A DNA stretch of 64,000 bases from Ophioderma brevispina (lineage: Eukaryota > Echinodermata > Ophiuroidea > Amphilepidida > Ophiodermatidae). Of the stretch, positions 49,641-60,339 are shown piece after piece. Under the pieces are notes generated by a model. The model was not told the DNA's origin. It ran no database searches and saw only the letters and a program-made list of their open reading frames with translations. The position numbers were made by a program, and so were the translations under genes. The stretch is from NCBI GenBank assembly GCA_023653785.1, contig JAMKCH010079093.1:327501-391500 (forward strand), written 5' to 3'. Each line of letters begins with the position of its first letter. Within the stretch, counting starts at the first letter, position 1.

Positions 49641-51310
49641 AGTGGCTCTTGAAATGGTTCTTCAGGCGACTCGTTTCAAGAGCCATTGTCTTGAGGAAAG
49701 ATTGATGAAGAGTTATCCCAATGCATAGCAGCACACAGATACATCACACGACGATATGATTTATTGAGCCAATGGTGGTAGAGCTGAGGGGGATTTGTCT
49801 TAAATTTTTTAGAACTCTATTTTAATTAGTTACTCAATGGCAATAACATGTAATTAACACATCCGTAACACGGATAGAAAAGCAGCTGTGCCCAGCGGGT
49901 TAATATGATAAATGATAAAAATGTGCTTGCGAAAATAAGGCACCCTGCTTACAAGAAAATAGCGTATCCCTTCACCCTCCGTTGTTTGTTGACCCTTATT
50001 TGATAATCTCCTATTCGTGGACGAAAACCCACTTAAACTCATGATTGATGAACTAATTGAGTACTGCGTCTTATAACTTATCTTCACAACATTACTTGAT
50101 GTGAACCCATATACCCTTCCCAACTTAAAATGGCGCCAAATTAATCAAGTCTTGAATAATTGAGCATTCTTGTCAGTAATAGTACCTTTTTCGGAGGAGC
50201 CCCGATATGATCACACGAGTGGTCACACAACTACGGCGTATAAATTCACAACATTTTTTCACGGCAATTGCTGTCAGTTGACGGCGACATGTACGCATCG
50301 CATCTCAGTGGAGCGAGCAAAAACAGAGGTGCTTCTTTATTCGTCTGAATGTCAGTTTCGAATTATCTCACTGTCTATACACAAATACCGCCTACTTACT
50401 TTCAGAAGTTAAGGCATATATTCATTTGACCTACCAGCAACAATTTGGTAATGGGAAACTGTTCATCAGGACATAATGCACGTATAGTAATTATATGAGC
50501 ACATTAAACACGTTGAATGAAATATTGTCATTTAAATCATGCTCCATCATCCATTCTACTAAAATGAGAATTGTGCGCGTGTCTATCCGGTTATTATTTC
50601 GCCGTATTTGATGTATTGTTCTGAAATTTGGCATATGGTAGGGCATCTATGCAAGCTGTGTTTGCCTTTACTAAGGGCCCGCTGTGGTAAAAGGGGCTCA
50701 CATTTTTAAATGCTCCGAGTGGGCTCAAGGTTGGGACATAACATGAAGGGGATGTTAAAAATCAAAAAAGACTATTCAAGGTCAAGGTGACTTGGAGCAC
50801 AGAGTTGGCCATATATCTAAATATACTGCAACTGATCGCAAAAGCCCAGAACTGCAAAATTTCAATGTGTCACATACCCGGGGTCATATATAAAATATTC
50901 AAAAATTAAAACAAATACGAAGCTTCACTCCTTCATCAAGAAATATATACCTTCTTTGCCTTCAATTATTTGATATGCCAAGAGGAGTAAGGGTAGTAAA
51001 TTGCAGTTATCAAAAACTAGGGTAATGCTGATCGGTTGTCGCCCAGAGAGCGGATTAACCACTTTGAAAGGACCTGCTTCTCCAAGGAGCCATGATGGCC
51101 GGGGTTCTAGAAGTGCATTCCAGAGCGGCAGATGAAGGAATGAAGATCTCTGGTGGCTAACGAAGTTGGAACGAGGAACTACAACAGCTAAGTCATAAAT
51201 GACAGAGCGTCTGAGTCAACGATCCAAATGCAGATGCTTAGGAAGAGGTGCTCAAGGAGTTCTGGGACTACTCATAGTGTGAGAGCTCTACCCGCTCTGC
51301 GAATTACCAC
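49640..51310 (+). repeat. Partial copy E of the array unit
   Basis: Matches 5,265-7,310 of copy A and 20,570-22,230 of copy B in order. Landmarks are 'ttcaagagcca' (49,676), 'acttaaaatggcgccaaatt' (50,122), 'ttgacggcgacatgtacgca' (50,279) and 'ctccaaggagccatgatgg' (51,081). Similarity stops near 51,310, which marks the right edge of the array. Confidence 0.8.
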
Positions 51311-52829
51311 ACGAATTTAGAATGTGTATGTCAAATGGAGAGAAACTGCCTGCACGTCTTGGTAGGGTTATTGCGGTAAAGATAAGCTAATGACCAATTC
51401 TTACGATATATATTGGTAAAAATATCTTATGCACTCAGAAATTTACACTAGCAAATATTCGTGGAACACGTTATCTCATCACGAATAGCGAAAACATAAA
51501 GAATGAACCAAAGTGCTATCTCAGTGCTATCCATCAATAATCTCACAGACAAAGACAAAACCCGTCATAACTGCTTATAACTTTATGTTTAGCATGACAT
51601 AATGAACCTAAAGGGGTATTACGGTTCAGTACGAGAGAATGCCGTATATGTTTTGCTCGTGTGATTTAGCCCAGGTTCCATTTCAGCTTAGGTTTCATGT
51701 GCAACGAGAAACTGTGGTTTTACAGAAGAGAATAAAGTATTTCTCTACATTTAACAACTAATGACATCCGTTCGAGGACACTTTTTTTGGGGGGGGGGAC
51801 AAGTAAAATTCTGAGGGAAAACATCGTTTAAGTTATCACAAAAATTCGTATTTGTGTTTTTCTGGAGATAAATTCAATGGGGGCAACCCGACTCTAAGAG
51901 AGCCATTTGCCTAACCCCCTAACCTGCTGCCGCCACTGGTTTAAATTTAATTTGCCAAAACTTTATCTTAAATTACTAAAACCGATATAATCACAATTGC
52001 CAAAAAAACCTGCACTGAGACAAATAAACCCCAATTGTAATGAAGCTCCAAGAACAAGAATGGGCTATGAAGAATTAATCTTAAGTCTGGATCGTATATC
52101 AGTTTATCTTTTCGTAGTTTAACTCAAATTATCAAACACGGCAGTAAAACAAGGTTATAGGGCGAGTGATCGTCAGCAAGTAAAATTACATACGAAAATC
52201 ATTCAGTGAATGGTTGAAGGAAACCTTTTATAAGCACAGAGACGTATAGACAGACACACATCACTATCGATCACATAGGCTGAATGAACCCAAAGAGGTA
52301 AAATAAAACATATACAAGCACTCTATTTGCAAATTGTTCGACGGAATCTTCCAGATATCGCGCCCTATCCTCAGACCTATACTTCAACCTCTCTTCGATG
52401 CCGCTTACTTCCTGTTGCTTGTTATTGATGGAATGGTGGTGTAATTCTGAGAGGTCAACCAGTCGTCCTCCAGTCTTTCAGTTCTGTATTCCTCGTATTG
52501 GATGGCTTAATTTAAGTACTGGTACTTGTGTTGCAGTTGCTCCTATTAGTACAAAATATGAAGAATACGGGTGGTTCAACAGAAATGAAGGTTCCATACA
52601 AAGATGAAAATTGCATTAAGTATCACTCTTTATCGTGAATGGTGAATGCTGATTGATTAATGTTCCAATTAAAATTTTCCCGTATTACCAGCGTAATTTT
52701 ATTACTGGCATGCTGGATACGAGCCCGTTTTGCGTGATGCTTACATCAAGTATCAGAACAAACAGGGGATAACTAATATTATCAGGTTTAATCTCATGGG
52801 CACTACCAGCCTGGTTTAATTGGTAATTC
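51311..52829. other. Unassigned sequence right of the array
   Basis: No gene, promoter or repeat that I recognise. Short open frames (for example 52,398-52,607) have no supporting pattern. Confidence 0.4.
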
Positions 52830-53890
52830 AGCGGGTTAAGCTCCGGGGGAGAACATACTACTTGCACGCATTTGGAAACTAAGTGGAGAAGAAACCATCA
52901 ACATCCTTACAAAAATCATGGAACTGGAGGAGATACCAAATCAGTGGAATGAAACAAAGGTCATTATACTGTATTAAAAGGAGGATATGAAGGGCATCAA
53001 CAATTACCGGCAATTAGCCTACTACCTCATCTGTACAAAGTATTTACCAGAATCATCCTAGCAAGGATAGAGAAGGAACTTGATTTCAACCAAGAGCACA
53101 AGAGTGTTTTCAATCAGGTTTTAGGACAGCATATCACCGCCATACCTTGAGCCAGGTAAGCAAAGAAGTATCAGCAAACCAATACTCCATACCTAAAGCG
53201 TTGGAAGACCAGACTGAAAAGAAATACATACGAATGGTGAAACCCATGAACAAAAATACCCGTGCAGGAATCCACCTGGGAGCAGATAAAATCAATAGCG
53301 CCAGAATCATAAAAGGTGTAAAAAGTGTGAGGCAGGGTGATCCAATATCCCTATTAGCTCTTCATAGCATAGGGGATATCCCCTAAGTTATTCAGGAGCC
53401 TGAACTAGAAATGTAAGGTAATCACAGTGGATGGTGAACATCTGAATCATCGAAGATTCGGTGATGACATACTTCTTTTAAGCCACCAAATTTCGAAAGC
53501 TATTCAATGATGAGAGAACTCGATGCCTGTAGTAGAAAAGCAGGGTTTAATCTGAACATCAAGAAACACCAAAGTATGATGTCAACAGCACACGGTACCA
53601 TAAGATAACAGTTCAAGGGATAGACATAGAGGATGTAGAGAACTACATATATTTATAGAAATGATCTCAATCAATAATGAAACAGCAGGCTTGGACAACA
53701 ACTCAAAATCTACAAGGAACCTTATAGTGACAAGAGGTCTATGGAAGAATCATAATTGGAGTCACAAGGAAAACATAGTCACCAACCAGGATCTCCGAAA
53801 GAAAACCAATGTACATGACATTCTCTAGGAAGTAAATCTAATACGTGGTGATTGGCAGGTCATTTAGCCATGTAGACCACATGCCAACAG
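52830..53890 (+). pseudogene. Decayed reverse transcriptase of a non-LTR retrotransposon
   Basis: Blocks appear in reverse transcriptase order across shifting frames. Near 52,910-53,010 is E-I-P-N-Q-W-N-E-T-K-V-I-I-L, then K-G-I-N-N-Y-R (the 'NNYRP' box). At 53,070-53,110 is L-D-F-N-Q-E-H-K, at the position of the 'Q..E.AGFR' box. V-R-Q-G-D-P-I-S is at 53,327-53,350. The catalytic box reads R-F-G-D-D-I-L-L-L-S-H, with FGDD at 53,457-53,468 where FADD or YADD is usual. A downstream N-Y-I-Y-L-like box is near 53,643. Internal stops and frameshifts make it inactive. The pattern fits invertebrate LINEs of the RTE/Proto2 or related type; endonuclease and 3' end are missing. Confidence 0.85.
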
Positions 53891-53904
53891 AGAGTGCAAT
53901 TCGT

Positions 53905-54075
53905 AAAATTCACTCCAAAAGAGAAAGCATCACTTCAATCACTTCAAAAGAGCGAATTAATCTCCAAAAGAGAGCAAATCACTCCAAAGAGCGAAACTCC
54001 AAAAGAGTTCAATTTCATTCTGCCAGAATTTGCTACAATTGTCATCCTTAAGAGTGAAACCCGAAAGAGTTAAAA
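53905..54075. repeat. Degenerate short direct repeats of an 'actccaaaagag' motif
   Basis: Variants of 'actccaaaagagcgaa' occur near 53,910, 53,940, 53,960, 53,980 and 53,997, and a 'gagtgaaacccgaaagag' variant near 54,050. Spacing is irregular, about 15-30 bp. The tract begins just after the LINE relic ends. Confidence 0.55.
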
Positions 54076-54129
54076 ATTTTACATCGGAAAAATTGCTACA
54101 GAGATCAGTCTTATCTAAAGGTATTTCTT

Positions 54130-55560
54130 TCTGTAGAATAATACGATGGTACAATCACTTTTCATTAGAATCCATGACTGAAAGTAGTTCTTAAAGGCAT
54201 TTCCCCCTAAGAAGTACAGTCACATTCATCATGGTTAGTGTTTATGAATCCTGAATAATATATCGCCGTTGTTATTGAGATAATTGTGAAGTACTACGGT
54301 AGGTGCGTTGAATATGCTATAAAGTCACTCGCGAATGTGTACGTCACGGATAGGAAATTTCATGCCACGCAGTAACATAGCGGGATCTACACGTTGAAAT
54401 ATTAAAATTAATATTTCCTTCAGGCGATTTTACGATTGGTAGGTAAGAATCGTTCCAGCCGTGGAAACATAAAGAGAACCTCAGATTGGTTACTTTCCTT
54501 TATTTGCTTATAGTTCGACTGTAACTGTTGATAGACTAAAATGTTTCTGATCCAAATGCCCTTTATTCTCCGATGTTTGGCATTATTCATAATTCTGCAA
54601 TCGACTCTGATCTTGTAATGTATCATCTAACGTTAGGGCATATCTCATATTACATATCCCGTCATTGAGTAGTCGAGAAACTGATACGCCTTGCACGGCA
54701 CTACTAAGAAAGAAAAGGCGTCAACCCAATTCCCCCCCAGTCAAATTATCTTTTTTGAAAAGTTTAATATTATGCCGCTTTTATGTATTACACTCTGTAA
54801 TATATAAAAGCAGGCTGAACCTTATCCTTCAAAGCTCCCCATTATGTTCTTAATCTTGACAAAATATAGCATGATACCCTGATAACGTTTCGAAGATTGA
54901 ATTTTTTGAAATCAAAGTCCATGCCCTTGAACCGAAGCGATTACTTTTTGAAATTCAATCAACAGCACTTAAACCTTTAGAGTTCTTTACACAAGTAATA
55001 AACAGAAATGATTGTTGGAATGCGCCCGTTCTACAAACAGACAGTAGCAGGTATTTAAATTTCCTCACTTATCGGTATTATCTTTCTTGAGTCCCTTGCC
55101 AGCACATGTCAAAATCTATTACACTGTTAACATTGATAATATAAACACAACAACAGCCTTCAGCTTCTTATAGCTAGGTTGACTTGTGATGTAAGTACGC
55201 GCTGCTTGATTTCTAGATATTCTGAAAATACGATTTTTATTGCTTTGGCTGAGTTTCTGAATGTGGATCTTACTTCATTCGTTGTTACTTTTCTGTCAAA
55301 GCACTATGTCTTCAGATTGTGACAATGTTCGGCAATGGAAAAGAAAATTTTTTCTAATATTACCAGTGTTTACCATTTTTGTATATTTCTATCCATTTTC
55401 TTATCAATGTCAGTTTGTATAATCAATTACTTTTATTAATAGTCCTTAGGAATATGTTCACACCTTGCCTCGTCCCACTTTTTTGATGTAAAACCAGGTC
55501 ATCTTGCGCGATGTGTTTTTGACATTCCATATTCTCATTTGGGCTACGCATGCCTTTATA
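54130..55560. other. Unassigned AT-rich sequence
   Basis: No gene or element recognised on either strand. Confidence 0.4.
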
Positions 55561-55562
55561 TC

Positions 55563-56449
55563 TGTGGGTTGGTGTGTATTCCCGTAGGAATTTCATGCTA
55601 AAATTGATTTGTGGGGTGCTGTTTGGGCTTCAATGAGGACCTAAACTGTCAGAAATGATGGTGTTCAAATTTTCCTACTGATGTCCCCCTTCTTCAAGGG
55701 GGCAAATGTTAGTACGGGAAAAAATTTAAAATCTAGTCAATTGCGTTTTAATGTACACTACGCGTTCGTCTCGTCCCATAAGGGATTCGAAATAAGAATA
55801 TATTTGCCTAGGTTCCAACCTTGAGTTAAAGCGGTGTAGCCCCATAATGGTTCAAGGTCACCCTGGGGGTAAATGCTCCGATGTTGTTGACAGTGGTGTC
55901 AAATGACCTTGTGTCTCTGAAACAGGAAATCCATTTAATTGATCTTCTTGATATCACCATTGCGACATCCAGGGAAAGTTCTGGTTACCCCCATAGACAT
56001 GTAGACCCTTGCGACCATTTTGCTATTAATTAGCCATCCAAATGTCACATTCACTGTAAAATAATACATTTTAGGATCCTGTGAGCAATACAAACACCTT
56101 ATCACCAGTTTCAACAAAATCTGAGCATTTTGGTAAATTTACCCCAGGATGAACTTGAACCATATGGGGCTATAGCGCTTTACTAAAGTCCGAACCTAGG
56201 CAAATATATACTTTTTCTACTCCTTATAAGGAGACAACATGTCAATGGACATTAAAACACAATTTGACTCGATTTTAAATTTTTCCCTGTATTAACATTC
56301 TTCCCCCCTCCCTTGAGGAAGGGGTACAGTCCGAAATTTCACCCCATCATTTTCTGACTGTCTGGTCCCTATTGAATGAAAAACAGCAGAAAATCAACTT
56401 TAGGCACCAAATCCTACGGGAACTGTTTCATTGACATACCGACCCACAC
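55563..56449. mobile_element. Long inverted-repeat element with arms of about 310 bp
   Basis: Left arm 55,563-55,875 and right arm 56,136-56,449 are inverted copies. Paired landmarks include 'tttgcctaggttcc' (55,804) with 'gaacctaggcaaatat' (56,192), 'aatttaaaatct' (55,724) with 'gattttaaattttt' (56,273), 'ccttcttcaagggggc' (55,688) with 'cccttgaggaagggg' (56,311), and 'tatagccccatat'-like blocks. About 260 bp lie between the arms. No open frame of note. It is a foldback or MITE-type element of a family different from that at 28,225. Confidence 0.75.
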
Positions 56450-58085
56450 TATTAACGTTCATAGAACGGGTATAAGCTTCATATAATAAATGGAAGATTT
56501 TTGATGTGGATGTCATAAAGTGGTGCATATCCCCTGATCAGCTTCATTTGTTAAAACCTTTGCTTTTGAGCTTGGTTGATTGATAGAGACTATAGTAGAT
56601 TCAACCCATCGTGTCACCTCTAGTACGTTCCCGAAGGTATGTGCATTGAATGAGGGCTGTCAGTGGGTTGACAATCAAAGTTCCACGCTCATCTATTGAA
56701 ACATGAGTCTGACAGCAGAGAAAAATCAATTCTATGCTTAATGACAAACATTCGAGTCAATGTAAGCGCATTTATAGCTATTTAACTCTCAAACATTCTG
56801 ACTAATCGCATTTGGTTCAGTGGCATTCAATAACAGGTGTGTTGAATGTTCGACTTTTGTGCGCCCGTGTTTTGGATATGAAGGAACCAAAAGTTTTTAA
56901 AATGATGTCAACATGAAAGGGAGACAGATTTCTTATTTCGTTTCATGAAACGGTGGAATCGGACGAATCCCACGCTGTCCAAAATTTTTTTCCTCTGGTG
57001 GAACTATGGTTGAATCTACTATAAGACAGGGAGGAAGGGGATCCTCTTTTCCCGTCTCTCTCCCCGTTTTTTCTTGTTTTTTTGTTGCAACGTGGAATGA
57101 TGACTGTCTTGGCCCAAAGATCTGCAAATCTTCTCATTTCGATTACATCCGGTGGACAGATAAGCCAATATTGTCAACACAAATCCTTTCTACACTTCCC
57201 GGGTCGCGCTCATGACATAAAACTTCATAATAAAAGTGATTTTACCTTTGAACAAATATCTAAATAATGAAACCGGCAGTGTCAAATCCGTTTCAAAGCA
57301 TCATAGGCTGATTTAGACAAATATAATCGTAATTTTTAAGCCTACTGACATGTGCTTATGAACACACAACAGTATCCTCTAAGTCGCGCCATAAGGCAAT
57401 ATTTTTGAAAATGAAGGATTTAGTCAGAGCGGCAGAAACCATGGTTTTTGTTTAAAATCCGGGTATCTGACCTGATGCAATCATTCAATGACCTCCGTAG
57501 CCTTGTGTGGGTCATTATACGCAAATCCTTTCTGGAGGGCCTGCTTCGGATCTGAAATTTGAACGCTAAACGATAACGCGGTAGCAGTCCTTCTTTGTGG
57601 CCTCAATATGAACTATTTGAACAGTTCTGCCTTGGTGCATGCAACATAAAATGAATAAATGCATCATGATTATTTCTCATTTTGTGAAGATTGCGTTAGT
57701 TTCACCAAAGTTACTAGTAGCACCTTACCGATTACGGATCTGCTTTTTTCAAATTACATGCCATTGATTCACATACAGCCAGGCTTGATGGGGGGAAAAT
57801 CATTGTTGTCATTACACAATGTGCCTAATGCATTGTGATATAGAGATATAGGCGACGGCATATCTGCAAATATGGATACAATACGATGCAAATACTGTCA
57901 TGCTTTAAATTAGATCTTTTTTTGTTATATCACTTTTATTAACAATTCATCCGATTGCTTTAAGCACAATTCAAATCAATATTAAAAGCAAAAAATAAAA
58001 ATATTAACCCAACACGTCACGGCTGAGTTACTGAAAGTCACAAAAACTCAGTTTCTCGCGCAACACAAACAAGCATGAAAGTACA
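56450..58085. other. Unassigned AT-rich sequence
   Basis: No gene or repeat recognised. Overlapping short frames near 56,933-57,267 on both strands have no supporting pattern. Confidence 0.4.
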
Positions 58086-58097
58086 TTGAAATCTGCC

Positions 58098-58433
58098 ATG
58101 GCTTATCCCTCAATAGGATTTGCAACTAAAATTGTAGGTCAAAAGACCTTTACTACTAAATATATGTACTCCCTGCATAAAAATCGGAACGGTGCCGAAT
58201 TTTCAGTCCTCCTTGAAGTCAAACAATATACACACCTGAACATCTCGAATGTGTTCCAGAATGCTAAAACAGGTGGAATTTCATCAATCACTTCCGACCT
58301 AAAGATGGCTACTTATCCAATAGCGCTATCCGGGCACCTTCAATACTATTGTAATGTAATTTTTTGTATGGAGCAGAATGCCGACCGGCAGGCATTTCTT
58401 AAATTCAGAAATTTAAATAAAGAACATTTCTGA
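58098..58433 (+). other. Unassigned open reading frame of 111 codons
   Basis: An open stretch from ATG at 58,098 to TGA at 58,433, starting MAYPSIGFATKIVGQKTF. An AATAAA-like signal ('aaataaagaac') overlaps its end. I recognise no domain. In AT-rich eukaryotic DNA a frame of this length occurs by chance, so it is listed only as a candidate exon. Confidence 0.12.
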
Positions 58434-58629
58434 TTCCAGTAAATAAAATAATTCCAATGCTTAAAGAAGTATTCCTGATCGCATTAAATTCTGATTCTGC
58501 ACATCTTGCTTTTGCAAAGGCCGCATAATACACCATAAGTTATTAATCAATTCCGGGTATAGGCGGATATCACAAAATATCTTTGCAAACCCGTCAAACG
58601 ACGCGAAATGGTAGTTTATCAAATTATAT

Positions 58630-58695
58630 TATGAATTATAATAAAAACGACATTTGTAGCGCTTTTTCTGAAGGATTCACAACGCTGTTGCTATT
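58630..58695 (-). mobile_element. SINE 3' fragment
   Basis: 'aaaaacgacatttgtagcgc', followed by a pyrimidine-rich step and 'acaacgctgttgctatta', corresponds to the tail-proximal part of the SINE at 48,711 ('gagatttatatagcgcc' followed by 'caaagcgctgttgcctatta'). Only about 65 bp are present. Confidence 0.5.
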
Positions 58696-58770
58696 AGAGC
58701 GGGAGCAATGAACTTGGGCCAAACATCACGTTCATGTCCCACTACATCTCAGCTTTGACACCATTTGGTA

Positions 58771-59450
58771 GTTAAGTATGGACCCTCTACATCATACAAG
58801 ATAGTTAGTGGTGTCAAATTGTCAAACTTTTTAAATACTCCAATCGTTTTGAATGTTTGTCCCCATAATTGGTCTTCTAGTCATAAGGATTACAAAATGT
58901 ATAGTTTGTACGCATCTATGACCAGTGGTTTTAGATTCTTGGGTAAAAAATGCTAAAATGCAAAAAAGGTCAATTTTTCATTTGTAAGGGGTCACAATCA
59001 GAAGTTTTGGCAAAAATGAAACAAATTGTCGTCTAGCTTAATGGGGTCAAAATGAAAGAATACTAGTAGAATCTGCAATGCATCATGCTATTAACCAAAT
59101 CGGTCATGGGGCAGCATAATCCAATGGCATTGACCTCTTGATCCATTACTTTCGGTAAGTAAACAGTTAACATAATCCAAACTATACTTTTGGGAGTTCA
59201 GAGTGACCTTTTTTGCACTTTTAGCCATTTTTAACCTAAACTCCCAAACCAATGGCCATAGATAGTACAAACTGTACATTTTTGGAATCCTTGTGACTTA
59301 TACGGACAATATAGATACGAATTTCAACATGATTGGAGTAATTAAAAAGTTTGACCTCTGTGCAAACTTCAATTGACCCCTATTGAAAAAGTGACACCAC
59401 AATTTGACACCACTATCTACCTTGCATTGATGTAGAGGGTCCATACTAAC
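58771..59450. mobile_element. Inverted-repeat element with arms of about 205-250 bp
   Basis: Left arm 58,771-58,975 and right arm 59,200-59,450 are inverted copies. 'agtatggaccctctacatc' (58,775) pairs with 'gatgtagagggtccatact' (59,429). 'gtggtgtcaaattgt' pairs with 'aatttgacaccac', 'aaactttttaaatactccaat' with 'attggagtaattaaaaagttt', and 'gcaaaaaaggtca' with 'tgaccttttttgc'. The right arm carries an extra 40 bp. The right end abuts the LINE fragment at 59,465. No transposase frame and no target duplication recognised. Confidence 0.75.
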
Positions 59451-59464
59451 TTCTGATAGAAGGA

Positions 59465-60053
59465 CACCAGCCACACCACTCCTTAAAGAGCTCCATTGGC
59501 TACCAATTAGTGAGCGCGTTGTCTTTTAAGCTTATGCTTCTTACTTACAAGGGCATTTCCGGACAATTGCCATCTTACTTGTCCGAATACCTCTCTTTGT
59601 ATATTCCTGGCAGGCCAGGATTGCGTTCTGCAGATGACAAGACGCTCCTCACTGTTTCCCGCAAAAAAAGGTCAGTGGGTGACAGGGCTTTCAGCAATGC
59701 GGCCCCTAGCCTATGGAACTCTTTTGCCTATCTCTGTTCGCCACTCCAAGTCCATTGTTACTTTTAAGAAAGCTCTAAAATTTCATCTATTTCCTAAGAG
59801 TTGATTGTGTGCTTAAATGTGTTTTTTGTTATTGCCTCGCATGATATTTAATTATGCAGCTGTTTTCTTTTTTTTTTATTTTATAGTTTGATGTTAAGTA
59901 CTTATCTCATAGTAATACAACAGGTATTGTAAAAGATGAACCATGTTTTAGGTTAAATAGTAATTGCTTTCTATTTTGTAAAGCGCTTTGACCTTGTTTT
60001 GAGAAGGCGCTATATCAAATGCCGTTTTGTATTGTTTGTATTGTAACTACTAA
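59465..60053 (+). pseudogene. L2/CR1-like LINE 3' end with tail
   Basis: Around 59,473 the sequence reads PATPLLKELHWLPISERVVF; after a one-base frameshift (about 59,527) it continues KLMLLTYKGISGQLPSYLSE. Next come A-R/G-R-P-G-L-R-S-A-D-D, S-V-G-D-R-A-F-S and A-P-S-L-W-N-S. This is the stereotyped C-terminal end of L2/CR1-group LINEs in marine invertebrates. A second shift follows 'tctgttcgcc' (59,735). The 3' region ends with 'aaggcgctatatcaaatgcc' (about 60,005) and a TTGTATTG/TTTGTATTG tail. This tail resembles the SINE 3' ends in this window. It is a 5'-truncated dead copy. Confidence 0.88.
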
Positions 60054-60121
60054 AGGTGTCAAACCTTAGATGTAATCGGGCATGAACGAACTCCCTAAAT
60101 AAGGACCTATGATATTCTGCT

Positions 60122-60335
60122 CCTGCTCTATATTGTTATTATTACGCTGCCATCAGGAAATCGTTACAATCATGCCGGGCAATCATATCGCTTCATCTGG
60201 GCTGGCAGCCGGTCAAGCGCACAACCCATCCGCACTTAGGATGGTAATATTCCCCCATAACTGCTCCCACAGATTTCGCTTGGGTCGGCGAGGCAATTGA
60301 GATTAATTATCTTGCCCAGGGATACAAACACTTTC
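60122..60335 (-). mobile_element. SINE fragment, same family as 48,711
   Basis: Matches the SINE body at 48,775-48,915: 'attattacgctgcc-tcagg', 'gcagc-ggtcaagcgcacaa', 'cgcttgggtcggcgaggcaa' and 'gagattaattatcttgccc'. The tRNA head and the final tail are missing. It is the third copy of this SINE and lies outside the array, so it is an independent insertion. Confidence 0.75.
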
Positions 60336-60339
60336 GCCA

